Source of the DNA: Beta vulgaris subsp. vulgaris
Lineage: Eukaryota > Streptophyta > Magnoliopsida > Caryophyllales > Amaranthaceae
DNA: 64,000 nt
Assembly (NCBI RefSeq): GCF_026745355.1
Contig: NC_079205.1
Span: 55,882,073-55,946,072 of the forward strand
Direction: 5' to 3'
The notes beneath the pieces are model-generated. The model was given only the letters and a program-made list of their open reading frames with translations. It searched no databases and was not told the DNA's origin. The position numbers and the translations under genes were made by a program. Positions 12,644-23,700 of this stretch are shown one piece after another; the stretch's first letter is position 1; the number at the start of each line of letters is the position of its first letter.

Positions 12644-14713
12644 TTATTGGGCGGATGAGTCCAAAGCTTGTCGAGTTAAGATGTCCCTGATTTTTCCATG
12701 CAGCTCAAACAAGGGCCCATTGAATTTCATGCCCATTTGGAGGCCCAGTTCAATAATTTCAGAGGCTATTGAATCATGAGGTCTCAGTGGAGGGTGATTG
12801 AGGGGGGAGATGGTTTCAATCGAAGGTGATGGGGCGCGAAACTTTCCTTTTTTTCTCTGAGCTTTTTTGAGTTTTTTATTCTCATGGTAGGCTTTAAGAG
12901 GAGAAGGAATGAAATTTTCAAAACCAGGAGGTATTGAGGGGTCTGATGTAGAGGATGAAGAAGAGTGGTTTTTGGAACTGGGCTTTTTCGGGAGTGGGCT
13001 GAATGATTTGGGTATGTTGTAGACTGGGTTCATATAAGAGGGATTTTGAGTTGGATCATCTAAGTTCTTCAAAAGGCTGAAGCTTAGTTTATTTTTGCTA
13101 CTGGGCTTTGAAGGAAAAGGTGATTTTGGTGGAGATGAGATAATTTTTAAGTTATCCAGAGATGGGAGGGTGGGCTCAGAAGGCCCATTAGAAAATGTAA
13201 CTATAGGTGGAGAGTTAAGAGGGGATAGTGAGAGGGGGTATTTTGGAGGTTTTTGAAATTTCGGCGGGGAGGAGGTCTTAGCTGTTTGTTTTGGTGTTTC
13301 CAATATTATGTTTTTAAGGGAATTTAATGTAGAGTGAGTTTCAAGGTTCATTGGGTTCTCATCCAGTTCATTCAATTCATTCTCTGATGATGAGAAATGA
13401 TTGACTATTGGACTCCCACCTAGCTGTTCATCTTCCTCAGAGGAAGGGGAATTATCTGATGCATCTTTGTCCCTGTCATGGACCATCTTGGGCTTACTGA
13501 TTTCAATTGGGATATTTGATTTGAGGCACCCATGCGAAGTGCATTCCTCAGTGACAAATACCTTAAACTTCCTTTCTTCTAAGGTAAATATAAGAGGATT
13601 ATTAATTTGGAAGAAACAGTCTGTGAAGATCAAAATTCTTGCATAATCCATCCTCGAGTACTCAACTGAAAGCACTCTGCCATATATATTCCCAATTCGA
13701 AAAAAGTTTTCGTAGTTCCACGCTGATAGAGGAACACCATAGATAGTAATCCAGGCCTGTCTCCATTGAGTCGTGCAGTCACCATGCACATTTTGAATAT
13801 TTTTGAACCATCTAAGAAGCCATTGACTTTCCATCATTGCTTCTTTGTCTTCTATTGAGTCGAAGGTAATCAAGTGAGCCATACCTCCAAGGGGTTTGAC
13901 CCGTAGACAATTCACACCTTCCGCTAGTATATGATCGTGGATGACTTCTGATGTAGAAGAGGAATTAGCAATCCCAATGGCACTTCTATTAAAAAGCTCC
14001 TCATTTTCCAAACTCTGCTTTCCTTTTACTGCTAATAACTGCTCACCTTCAAAATCCTCCAAGGTAATCTGATTTCTTGTTTTTTCAGTGTCTTCTCCCA
14101 GCAGCTTCGAACTTTCTTCCCGTAGTTTGTTTATCTTTTTTTCAAAGAGTTCAGGTATCGGCTCAAGGATTTGGTTAGGTTGGATAATGTTAGAGGGTGA
14201 AGGTTTAGAGATTGGAGGTTTTGGGTGAAGTGTATTTTGGGTGGAGACCTCCTTGTATGAGCGATGATCTCTCATTGATGGTTTTAGGTTTGGTTTCGGA
14301 TAGGGGAAGGGCTTTGCATAGGAGGGTTGCTTTTTGGTTCCAATGTTGGCTGATGATTGATGAGAGGGGGTGTCAAATTTTGCTGGGTTAACACGAAGCT
14401 TGTAATTTCCAATTCTTCTGCCATTTTCATGGTTAATGGCACTAATGAGGGCTTGGGTTGAGTAGAATTTCACAAAAGCGTATCTGTGGTTGCAATTTTT
14501 CCTGATTTTTGAAGGTATTACCATGTCTGAGATTTTCCCATGTGGTAGGAAAATGAATTGAATTGTTTGGGGATTAATCTCCAATGGAAGGAAATCAACG
14601 AATATTGTTCTTTTTGCAGTGGAGGGTTGGGGTTTGGGTATGTGTTGTTTTCGCCGGATTGTATGCCAGTCTCCATGGTTTCCATTGGTGTTTCTCTCAC
14701 TCCCTCTCTCCAT
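12644..14713 (-). CDS. LINE ORF1: RRM and DUF4283-like nucleic-acid-binding protein
   Basis: Open frame of 689 aa if started at the ATG at 14713. The longer frame would start at 14743, inside the target-site duplication, so it cannot be native. An N-terminal RRM occupies roughly residues 30-110, with RTIFVDFLPLE (RNP2-like) and RYAFVKFYS (RNP1-like). A DUF4283-like region follows at about residues 240-400, containing WLLRWFKNIQ and WITIYGVPLSAWN. The last third is a Ser/Pro/Lys-rich, low-complexity tail. No CCHC knuckle is seen. ORF1 proteins of L1 elements bind the element RNA as a ribonucleoprotein. It is uninterrupted, unlike ORF2, which begins 34 nt downstream. Confidence 0.9.
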   Translation of the reverse strand: MERGSERNTNGNHGDWHTIRRKQHIPKPQPSTAKRTIFVDFLPLEINPQTIQFIFLPHGKISDMVIPSKIRKNCNHRYAFVKFYSTQALISAINHENGRRIGNYKLRVNPAKFDTPSHQSSANIGTKKQPSYAKPFPYPKPNLKPSMRDHRSYKEVSTQNTLHPKPPISKPSPSNIIQPNQILEPIPELFEKKINKLREESSKLLGEDTEKTRNQITLEDFEGEQLLAVKGKQSLENEELFNRSAIGIANSSSTSEVIHDHILAEGVNCLRVKPLGGMAHLITFDSIEDKEAMMESQWLLRWFKNIQNVHGDCTTQWRQAWITIYGVPLSAWNYENFFRIGNIYGRVLSVEYSRMDYARILIFTDCFFQINNPLIFTLEERKFKVFVTEECTSHGCLKSNIPIEISKPKMVHDRDKDASDNSPSSEEDEQLGGSPIVNHFSSSENELNELDENPMNLETHSTLNSLKNIILETPKQTAKTSSPPKFQKPPKYPLSLSPLNSPPIVTFSNGPSEPTLPSLDNLKIISSPPKSPFPSKPSSKNKLSFSLLKNLDDPTQNPSYMNPVYNIPKSFSPLPKKPSSKNHSSSSSTSDPSIPPGFENFIPSPLKAYHENKKLKKAQRKKGKFRAPSPSIETISPLNHPPLRPHDSIASEIIELGLQMGMKFNGPLFELHGKIRDILTRQALDSSAQ

Positions 14714-14728
14714 CTTCTTTCTTCCAAT

Positions 14729-14744
14729 TTTGTTACTTAACATT
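14729..14744. repeat. Target-site duplication of the LINE, right copy
   Basis: TTTGTTACTTAACATT, an exact match to 8345-8360. Confidence 0.9.
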
Positions 14745-15177
14745 CATACCAAACAATTAGAAACGAAAACGCTTATTTGAATCCATTTCTTACATCAAGT
14801 TTTTCTTCCATATCTCCATCTCTCATCAACCTCCACCGTTAACACCATACTACCGTCACTAACTCCACATCTACCAACCAACCCCCACTACATCATTAGG
14901 CAAAGATACCGTCTTGTCGGAAAAAGACTCCTAAGATTAGAGCCCATGGCTAGGACATCTCCACCAGGGTTGAAACGTCTTTCTCAAATGTTTGACAATT
15001 CGATAAATTTTTTTTAAAAAAAGATGGTTGGCCTTTGTCGTCCATGTATTACCTCCCAACTTCTCAGTCACCAAATTCTAACAAGGTTGGATAACTTTGG
15101 GAAGACAAGCAGACTAAAGAGAGTTAGAAGAGTGAGGACGAGACGATTTCGTCCAAGTTAGGTTAGTGGTTAGAAAT

Positions 15178-15360
15178 CAGTGGCGGATCTTGAAAGATCT
15201 ACTACAGGGGGCAGATTTTTCCACAATAACATATTATGATGTCGTGTAACTTGTTTTTGTATGTTGGGTTTTGGGCTCTGAATTACGAGGCTTAATTTTT
15301 TAAAAAAAATAACCTACGGGGGGCCAGGCCCATGCCTGCCCCAATGAAGTTCCGCCACTG
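15178..15360. mobile_element. hAT-type MITE with CAGTGGCGGA ends
   Basis: 183 bp bounded by CAGTGGCGGATCTTG and GAAGTTCCGCCACTG, a terminal signature common to short hAT elements in plants. The flanks (TTAGAAAT on the left, GTTTGAAC on the right) are only a weak remnant of an 8-bp duplication. Non-coding, with a GC-rich subterminal patch near 15320-15345. Confidence 0.7.
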
Positions 15361-16445
15361 GTTTGAACAATGTCTAGCTTACCACTAAATAAAACCTTTA
15401 AATATTGTGAGTTGTGATCTTGATAGACATGATGATTGCCTTGTACATTTTATGTGTTGATTCTTATCGAAACTTATTTTTAAATGTCGTGTTAAACCTG
15501 ATTAGACTTGATCTGAACTTATTCGACCTGAAACTTTTTTTTAAGGTGAAAAGTTAGAATACTTTGTTCTCATTCATATTCATAGGAATTACGTAACAAA
15601 ATTTGAGGAAGTATGTTCATTGGAAGTTCCAGATCGGCTATATTCTTGTGCTTCTAATTAATAAGTTACATCCTTTAATCTTTCTTTGCTTTTAAGTTTT
15701 ATACTATAAAGTGAAAGTAAAAGAATGATAGGAGTATATAAAGGAAATGTGGAGTGAAACTTAAGTTTAAGTTAATTTTGAGGTCTACTTAAAGTGACTT
15801 CATGATGCTCGAGTGCAATCTTTTTCAAGGTAAACAACCAAAAAATAGAAAAAAAAGAAAGAATTAAAAAGCTAAGAGAACTTAATTATCCATCTTGCTG
15901 AATTACTTGAAGAAATCCATATGATATCACTCAACAGCTTCATACATTGCGAAAACAAAAACACATACTTTTCACACTACATTGAAGATTAAACAAGGTA
16001 AATAACTAAATGTTTACATGACAATTGAATTAATCAATCATACTAGAAATTTAAGAAATTGAGCTATCTTCATCACCAAGCTGAACGTATTGAAGGGGTC
16101 CTTTCAACATTTTACCTGCTTTAAAACAAAAAATTTCATCTAGTTAGATTAACGCTATGTTCTTTTAAATTGAATTAAGTTAGCCACCCCTAAACAAAAA
16201 TCACTACAGTTTCGTTTATTATAATTTTTTTTTTCCCTAAAATGGATAAACTTCGCGCATGCTAACTTAACTTTACCAATCAATTTAACTTGACAAGTAT
16301 AATGAATCACCAAGATTAGAAAAATACATTTTTTCCTACTAATATTACATAAAAATACCAGTTAAAATAGGTGGCATCTATAAAAAGATTATACTACTAC
16401 AATAACTACATGGGTAGTAATTATTCTATGTAAAGTTGTATTACG
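15361..16445. other. AT-rich spacer
   Basis: No bounded element or clear gene. On the minus strand near 16125-16050 there is a short exon-like stretch after an acceptor, with a C-terminus-like reading, but no partner exon is visible. Confidence 0.4.
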
Positions 16446-16630
16446 TATGGGTAGTACTTGGTCTGGTGGTAAGGAGAGCACCCTTCCAACTTCAAGGTTG
16501 GGTTTTCAATCCCCACTAGAGGCACTTTAAAGGTAGGGATTCCCCTTATCCTTCCCCCTCACTCTAAAGTGCATGACCCATTAAGACTAGAACGGGGTTC
16601 AGGCCACTTCTTCTTACCGAAAAAAAAAAC
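16446..16630 (+). mobile_element. tRNA-derived SINE
   Basis: A box-A-like TGGTCTGGTGGT near 16461 and a box-B-like GGGTTTTCAATCC near 16490 have tRNA-like spacing. A unique body rich in CCTTATCCTTCCCCCTC follows, ending in an A-run at about 16620-16629. No clear target-site duplication was found, so the ends are approximate. Confidence 0.65.
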
Positions 16631-16965
16631 CGACAACTCGATAGAAAAATATTTTAAAGATTTTGCATGATATCCAACGTATTTAGTGTCGTATTGGGCC
16701 AAATTGATAGTGTCTTATTTTCTTCTGAATGTTGGTAGTTAGAGAGAATACTCATGGATAAGTGATGAATCAAATATTTATAAAACAACACTTAATGAAT
16801 AGAAAAAAAATAATAATAGTGACTCTATTATGAACAAAGATCCTTAATTCTATCATTTATTTCATACAGTTGCACTCTATACAAGTATAGAGTATAAAGT
16901 GATGTTAATGCACCTTATTCTCTTTAATAATTGTCTTTTTTGAACTATGTATCTTAGATATTTTT

Positions 16966-16969
16966 TATT

Positions 16970-17004
<35 letters not shown>

Positions 17005-17006
17005 AT
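16966..17006. repeat. TTTA/TTA microsatellite
   Basis: (TTTA)n passes into about nine TTA repeats. It lies in the gene-free stretch downstream of the RCI2-type gene. Confidence 0.85.
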
Positions 17007-17374
17007 TTAATTCAACATATATACTCCTCTTTCTAGTTCTAGGTGATGAGCCCACATAGTTAACGTGTTATGCTTTTCTTTATCTTATTGAAAGCCGTGA
17101 TTTAGAAAACAATATCTAATACACACGTAGTTAATAGTAAGATTAGGTTCATGAAATGTCGGTTTATTGGCAGTAATCTTGAATTATGATGATAAATTGA
17201 TAACATACGGTTTTTAGATGAAACAACTTAACTTATCTCCCATAAACTCGGTAGTTATCAGTATGCTACTATATTTTCTTAAGAAAAATATAAACTTTAC
17301 TATTTCGAGTATCAGACAAATATATAAATTCAATTCAAATAATTGTAATATAGACTTACAAATACGGTAGATGA

Positions 17375-18001
17375 TCACTTGGTAATAACCCATATCGCAT
17401 AGATTATTCCAGGAAGATATCCCAATAACGTCAACACCAAACAGATCCAAAACTCAACCTGTAAATCCGAATTTATAAATTAAATCATGTAAGAAAAACT
17501 TCAAATATTCATAATCAACAACCCCTTAAATACCTTAATCGAAATAATCAAATTATTGATTGTCTTCGTAAGTACTCCAATAATTTACTTCCTGATATTT
17601 TAATTACTAAATAACTATGTTTGTTTAGTAAAGTAAAAAAAAAACTTTTTTTCAAAAATCATAAAGAAATTATTTAGACCATATAGTTGTAGTTTAACCA
17701 TACTTTTTGAGTAAGAAATACGTTTTTTTTAAATCCTTTTTCTTAAGAATTATAAGTACCATATTACAATGAAATTTATACTGTAATGATCAAATTTTCT
17801 TGATATATAAACATATTTAAACTTACGTTATCTAACTTAAATTAAGTACTCCTTAATATTATAGTAAAAATAAGGTGAAGTGAACATATGGTATCGTAGG
17901 CGAAATTTAGTGATGTATACCTTGCAGCCATATTTCAAGAAAACACCAAGAGGAGGCAAAATGATGGCTAGAATGATATCTATGAAAGTTGCTGTCGACA
18001 T
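17375..18001 (-). CDS. RCI2: RCI2/PMP3 (LTI6-type) small hydrophobic membrane protein, two exons
   Basis: Spliced minus-strand gene. Exon 1 is 18001-17921 and encodes MSTATFIDIILAIILPPLGV then FLKYGCK. The donor is AAG|GTATAC. The intron, 17920-17459 (462 bp), ends TTTACAG. Exon 2 is 17458-17375 and encodes VEFWICLVLTLLGYLPGIIY then AIWVITK and TGA. The product is 54 aa, the length of plant RCI2A/LTI6B, with two membrane segments (about residues 5-22 and 30-50) flanking the conserved cysteine region (YGCKVEFW). The family is also known as PMP3/UPF0057. These plasma-membrane peptides are linked to cold, salt and ABA responses and to maintaining membrane potential. The start at 18001 matches the family exactly; the in-frame upstream ATG at 18034 is less likely. 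Splice sites, length and conservation suggest an intact, expressed gene among dead repeats. Confidence 0.95.
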
Positions 18002-18131
18002 TTTTGTTTTTGTGTTTCTCTCTTTGATTAACAAGATTATGGATGCAGGAGATGATTAAGAAAGAGGGTTTTTTTTTGAGAACAAAGTATTATGAGTATG
18101 ACAAAGTGATTTCTCATTTATAGAGCCGTTA

Positions 18132-18178
18132 CTATATATAGACACAGAACTTAAATCTATTATGATGCACTACGTGGC
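18132..18178 (-). promoter_or_regulatory. Putative RCI2 promoter: TATA box and ABRE-like motif
   Basis: On the minus strand, CTATATATAG (18132-18141) lies about 130 bp upstream of the ATG, placing transcription start near 18100. GCCACGTA (ACGTGGC on the plus strand, 18172-18178) lies about 40 bp further upstream and matches the core of ABA-responsive elements. That fits the stress-induced behaviour of the family but is an inference. Confidence 0.6.
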
Positions 18179-18590
18179 AGAGAATCATTTGGCCATCTGT
18201 TTTTAACGCGGTTAAGTTTAGTTGGTTGGGTTTAACCGTTACTTTTTGGTTTTTCGGATGTACGCGTTTGGAACTTTGGTTAGTGGTACCTTCTTCCTAG
18301 CTCTTAAAAGGTAATTATAGTATACTATTTTGTTTTGTTAACTAAAAACAACAGAAGTGAATCAAGTGATAGTCTAATACTGTTGTTGTTATTTTAATTC
18401 AGAAGTTTGAAATTAAAGATTTGTTATTTTGGATTGAGTTAATGGAAATTTAATTTAGTTTAGTTTAAATAAATTTAACTTACAATTTTAATTCAGTTCA
18501 GAATGATTATGTTCAGTTCAATTCAGATAAATTAACTTCGTACAAGTTCCTTTTGCTAATTTATAGAATTGGAGATGATATAAGAAGGTT

Positions 18591-18788
18591 TTTTTTTGAT
18601 AAGTTAGAAGAAATCCTGTGAGTTGCCCTCACATCATAAGGCCCACACCCAGAGGTCCATTACAAGTCATACTGATACACCCCCAACCCTCCCCCTTAAA
18701 ATCTCAATTAGGGTAGGAATTGAATCCTGTAATTTGTTAGGGGTGATGAAAAAAGCTCACCATTTGAGCCAACCACAATTCTTCGTAC
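18591..18788 (-). mobile_element. tRNA-derived SINE, minus strand
   Basis: On the minus strand a box-A-like TGGCTCAAATGGTGAG lies near 18770-18755 and a box-B-like GGATTCAATTCC near 18725. The element ends in an A-run (T-run at about 18589-18597). GAAGGTT flanks both sides (18584-18590 and 18789-18795) as a short target-site duplication. Confidence 0.75.
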
Positions 18789-18795
18789 GAAGGTT

Positions 18796-20140
18796 ACTGA
18801 AGGATAGTTTTAGACAATTGAGAATTATACAAACAAGGTAAGAATGTGTCTATATTTAACATTAAAATCATTTGTAAGCCATATACATGATACATTTAGT
18901 AGAGAGATTAAGAACACTTTATTAATTATTCTGCAAAGAATATTTCAATTTAATGCAAAATTTGTAGTAATATTACTTTAAGAGCAGGTGGAGGAGCAGT
19001 AAGTTTACTGTATACCCTACCTCTAAATTATGGTGGAGTTTCAAATTAAATTTGAGTCCAAGCAAATATCCTCTTCTTAGTCCTTGATAATGATATGCCA
19101 TGTAAAAAGAAAGTTGTCGTTAAATGTTTTAGCCAGCAATGTGAGTATGTGACTGGTGGATCTAGGATTCCCACTCATATTATTCAACTATATATAATGA
19201 TTAAAAAAAAAGATATTTCAAATATATATATTTAGTGTTAAATAATAATCATTAAAGGTTTCAAGTTATACCATGATGCCACTGCAATTTGATATTAGAG
19301 CATATATGTGCGCTTTCCCCACATTATATTATGCTTGCATTCCCCTATCCCCACCAAAAAGAAATTTGTATATATATAATATAAAGATATGATGTGTGCT
19401 TTGTTGTGAGATTATATATATGATTGTGATTTTTGCCGACGTATGATAGGGACAAGCACATTGATTAGAATGGGTTATTTGGAAAGTTGGTAGTTTGTTA
19501 ATTAGTTTTGGTGTTATTTTATGAAGATCGAAAATAATAGAAAAGAGTTCTTTTTATGAAGTTTCTCGAATGATTGACACTTATTTTCACATTAATAGGT
19601 TTATACTGTAGTGAAAAAGAAAAGAATGGTTAATATTTTATTACGACTATTAGACGGTTAGAGCAACATGAGTATATGAGTAAGGGTAAGAAGCTAGCTA
19701 GACTAGATATGATTTGAATGGAGGGTGTAAAGAATGATATGAAGAAATTAGTATTGCAAGGGAATCTAGTGCTTAATAGAAGTAAATGGAGGCAACATAA
19801 TTTATGTCAAGGATAACTAGAGATAAAAACCTTTCAAATGTAACCAAAATCATCGTATTAGGTTTAAAGGTATGACATTATTGTAATTGTTGTGTCAATA
19901 TCTTTCTTTCTTGTTCACCACATGAATGTCCTCAATTGTTACTGAATAAGTACTTACCTCATTTGATTTAAAGACAAAAACTTAGGACTTACTAAAGTGA
20001 GCTAAATAATGATTCAAATTCATCCTATTCGATCTAAGAATTGCGATTAATAGATTAATGAAGGCTGCTCTAGTCGCCCTTTTTTGTTGTAATATTAGTT
20101 TTGTACTTCAAAAACTTCAAGTTGACTAAAAAAAATTGTA
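18796..20140. other. AT-rich spacer
   Basis: No gene, RNA gene or bounded element recognised on either strand. Confidence 0.45.
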
Positions 20141-20288
20141 CTTCCTCCGTTTTATTTTAATGGTTACACTTTGTTATTTTACACTATTCACAAATTTCAC
20201 TTTGACCATCATTTGTGATTTATACACGGATGAAAATTATAGTCATGTGGGATCTTGTTAGATTCATCATAAACATGTATTTTAGTAA

Positions 20289-20639
20289 TGAAGAACTATA
20301 CATAATTAGGTTTGTGTTAATTATAATCTTTTATGTATCATTTAGTTTTATAGCTAGTAAATATGCTGTAATGAGTGGTGTATATAAGTTAGTTTTCTTT
20401 CTCTCTTATTAAGCTGGATATAGGGGTTGTATAGTATGTGCTGGCATACTACTGTAAATGTTAGGGTGTATTTTTGTCTCGTAGCTTAGCCTTGTACTAT
20501 ATATTCCAAGGAATGAAATCATCCTAGGGTTGAGAGCCTCAATCAAAATCAGCCTCCATATATTTTATTCCTTCAGATAACCTGGGAGAAAACTTCCTAC
20601 AGCAAGGGAAGAAGATCAAAGTTTAATATTTTTTGTTCA
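20289..20639 (+). repeat. copia 5' LTR (351 bp)
   Basis: Starts TGAAGAACTATAC and ends TTTTTTGTTCA. It has a TATA-like CTATATATT near 20496-20505, inside the segment missing from the 3' LTR. The open frame at 20215-20412 merely overlaps it and is not a gene. Confidence 0.93.
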
Positions 20640-20651
20640 TGGTATCAGAGC
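20640..20651 (+). other. Primer-binding site
   Basis: TGGTATCAGAGC directly after the 5' LTR is the classic copia site complementary to the 3' end of initiator methionine tRNA. Confidence 0.95.
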
Positions 20652-20794
20652 AAACCGGGTCAAATATATATCCTGGAGTTCAAAAGATTTCAAAAATACA
20701 ATCTTTTTTTTTTTTTTTAAACATCTCAAATATTGAATCTTTGAAGCTGGAAAGTGAGATTATAGAAGAATAAAGCAATTTCTGCCTAGAAGGG

Positions 20795-23700
20795 TTGTTT
20801 GAAATGGCAGAAAAGAATGAGAAAGGAGGAGTTGTTCCATATGCAGACCCATTTTACTTGGGAAGCTCAGAACAACCAAACTCACCTCTGGGTTCTATTG
20901 TTTTCACTGGAAGAAACTACAACAACTGGAGTAGAAGCATTAAGATGGCTCTTGGAGCAAAGAACAAGCTAGGATTCATAAATGGTAAGATTTCTAAACC
21001 TGATGTAGCTTCTGAATAATACAACAAATGGGTTAGAAATGACTGTTTAATTAGGTGCTGGTTGTCTGCTAGTGTAAAACCTGATATAGCTGAACAAATG
21101 TTAGTGGTTGATACTGCTAAGAAATTTTGGGATGAGTTGTATGAAAGATTTGGACAGTCAAATGCACCAGAGTTATACATGCTAAAAAAGGAATTAAATG
21201 CTGTAGAACAAAACAACATGAGTGTCTCTGAGTATTATGGGAAGTTAAAGGGGTACTGGGATAGAATTAGTAGTCTGGAAGGATTCCCAGAGTGTTCATG
21301 TGGACATCTAGGGAAATGTACTTGCAATGTGGTGAAAAAATTGATGGAAAGAGAAGAAAAGAATAAGGTGATTAATTTCCTTATGAAGCTGAATGGAGGA
21401 TATGACAATGTGAGACAGAATATAATAGGAATGGACCCATTACCTAGTGTGAACAAGGCACATCAAATGGTAATGCAAATAGAGAAGCAAAAGGAGATAC
21501 TTGGAACAAGTGAAGTTAGCACAGAGGCAAGTGCTTTGGCTACTTCGAGGCAGAATTTCATTACTTACCCAAGGAACAACTATGGAGAGAGAAGGGAGTC
21601 AAAAGAGGAAAGAATGAAGAAGATTTGCGAGCATTGTAATAAGAGGGGACACACAAAGGATGGATGTTTCAAGATAAAGGGGTATCCTGAATGGTTTAAA
21701 AACAACCCAAAAGGGAAACCAGAAGGAAGGTATGCTGGAAATGTTGGAAGTACAAGTGATTTGATGATGCAGGAAAGCCCACTCGAGGAAGAAATGGGAG
21801 AAGATGGAGGTAAGAAGGAGGTGATGAGTGCAATGGTAAAAGAGTTGGTGAAGATGCTCAATGCCCAACAAGTTACAAGAAGCAGTTCAGGTACAAATAA
21901 CATATGCAACTCGGCAGGTACAATATCCAACTCAAATATGTGTTCATACTATGAGTTTTTTGATAAGAAATCATGGATAATTGACTCAGGTGCATCTGAC
22001 CATATGGCCGGTTGCACTGAGTTGTTTAGTGATCCGAGGAAATTGAACAAAGAGATAACAGTGGGAATGCCTGATGGGAGTGTGAAAAGTGTGAAAGAAA
22101 TAGGAACAGTTATATTAAGCCCTGACATTACCCTTAAAAATGTGCTATACTTGCCTGAGTTCAAGCACAACTTACTTGCAGTGAGTAAGTTAGTAAGGGA
22201 AGGAAGAGTGAAAGTTGATTTCACTAATGATGGGTGTATCTTTCAGGACCTTTCTAACGGAAAGATACTTGGAAGTGGAGAGCTTAATGGGGGATTGTAC
22301 AAGCTAAAGGTGAATGAAGAATCTGAAGAAAGGAAGAATGAAGATCAAGAAGATTTTGACAATGGTAGAAGTATAGACAGAGAAAATACAAGTGCTTTAA
22401 ACTGTAAAGCTAAGAACAATTTAGATTTAATGCATGAGAGATTGGGACACACTTCTTTGTCTAAGATGCAACACTTAAAAGTGTGTGATTGCAAAGGTTT
22501 AAATGAATATTTTTGTGATACTTGCTGTTTAGCGAAGCATCATAGGCTGCCATTTTCTTTGAGTAAATCTATTGCAAATAAAATATTTGACTTGATTCAT
22601 GTGGACTTATGGGGTCCATATAGAGTGCAAGCTATCACAGGTGCATCTTATTTCTTAACCATAGTGGATGATTGTTCAAGATGCACTTGGACACATCTTC
22701 TATCTAACAAAGAGCAGGTGAAGGGGATATTGAGAGATTTTCTTGCAAAGATAGAAAATCAATTTATGACCAGTGTGAAGGTGTTGAGGAGTGACAATGG
22801 TACTGAGATCTTGCAGGGAGAATGCAGTGAGATGTTTGCAAGTAAAGGAATAACTCACCAAAGAAGTGTGGCAGGTGTGCCACAACAGAATGGACGAGTT
22901 GAAAGGAAGCACAGGCACCTCATTGAAACAGCTAGAGCTATCAAAATTCATGCAGGTATGCCTAATAATATGTGGGGAGAATGTGTGTTAGCTGCTACAC
23001 ACATCATCAATCTACTCCCTACAGTAGTACTAGGTTGGAAGACACCCTTTGAAAAACTCATGAAGAGACCTCCTAGCTATGAGCATCTTAGAGTTATAGG
23101 ATGTTTGTGCTATGCTAGCAATACTCATAGAAAAGGGGACAAATTTGCACCTAAGGCAATTAGGTGTGTTTTGCTAGGATATCCTAGTAATCAGAAGGCA
23201 TATAGACTTTATGACATAGAGTCTAAGAGAATTTTTGTATCTAGAGATGTAATATTCAAGGAAGGAATCTTCCCTTATAAAATGAAAAATGAGTATGGAA
23301 AGAGTCATAGTGTTCCTTTGACTCCCAATTCTGCTGACCAAGAAGAAGAGGGAGATCGAAGAGAGCACACCGCTTTTACTAACATTGGTGAAATGCAGAA
23401 ACATAATAATGAGAATGAGGATTTGATAAATGAAGAAAATGAAGGAGCTGAAATTGAAAGGGTCACACCAGAAGAAGAAGAAGTGACTCAACATGTTGTA
23501 GATCCTGCACAACAAGAAACAGGAAGAGCAACAAGGGAAAGAAGGGTACCTTTGAAATACAAGGATTATTTCTGTGAGACTCTGGAGAAACAAGGGAGGG
23601 GAGCAACTGGGGAGATGGAGAAGACAAATCTAGTCTACATGGACTTGGATAATCTGGATTACTATGTTCCAGAGTACCAAATCTCACTGAACAATGTCAT

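Larger units (their letters stand above)
8361..14728 (-). mobile_element. Nearly full-length L1-type LINE with RRM-containing ORF1 (BNR-like)
   Basis: Non-LTR retrotransposon of about 6.4 kb on the minus strand, bounded by a perfect 16-bp duplication. The order is ORF1 (RRM + DUF4283-like), a short gap, then ORF2 with endonuclease, reverse transcriptase, zinc-binding region and RNase H-like domain, ending in a short poly(A) (T-run at 8360-8368). The ATG of ORF1 lies only about 15 nt from the 5' boundary, so the 5' UTR with its internal promoter is missing or extremely short. ORF2 is broken by stops and one frameshift. RRM-bearing ORF1 is characteristic of the BNR subclade of plant L1. The flanks (GGTATGATG near 8154, CATTCATACC at 14741-14750) suggest that it landed in an older small MITE. 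Confidence 0.93.

Noticed and set aside
16050..16130. Minus-strand C-terminal-exon-like reading KMLKGPLQYVQLGDEDSSIS after an acceptor
   Set aside because: No upstream exon could be found before the neighbouring gene, and the protein was not recognised.
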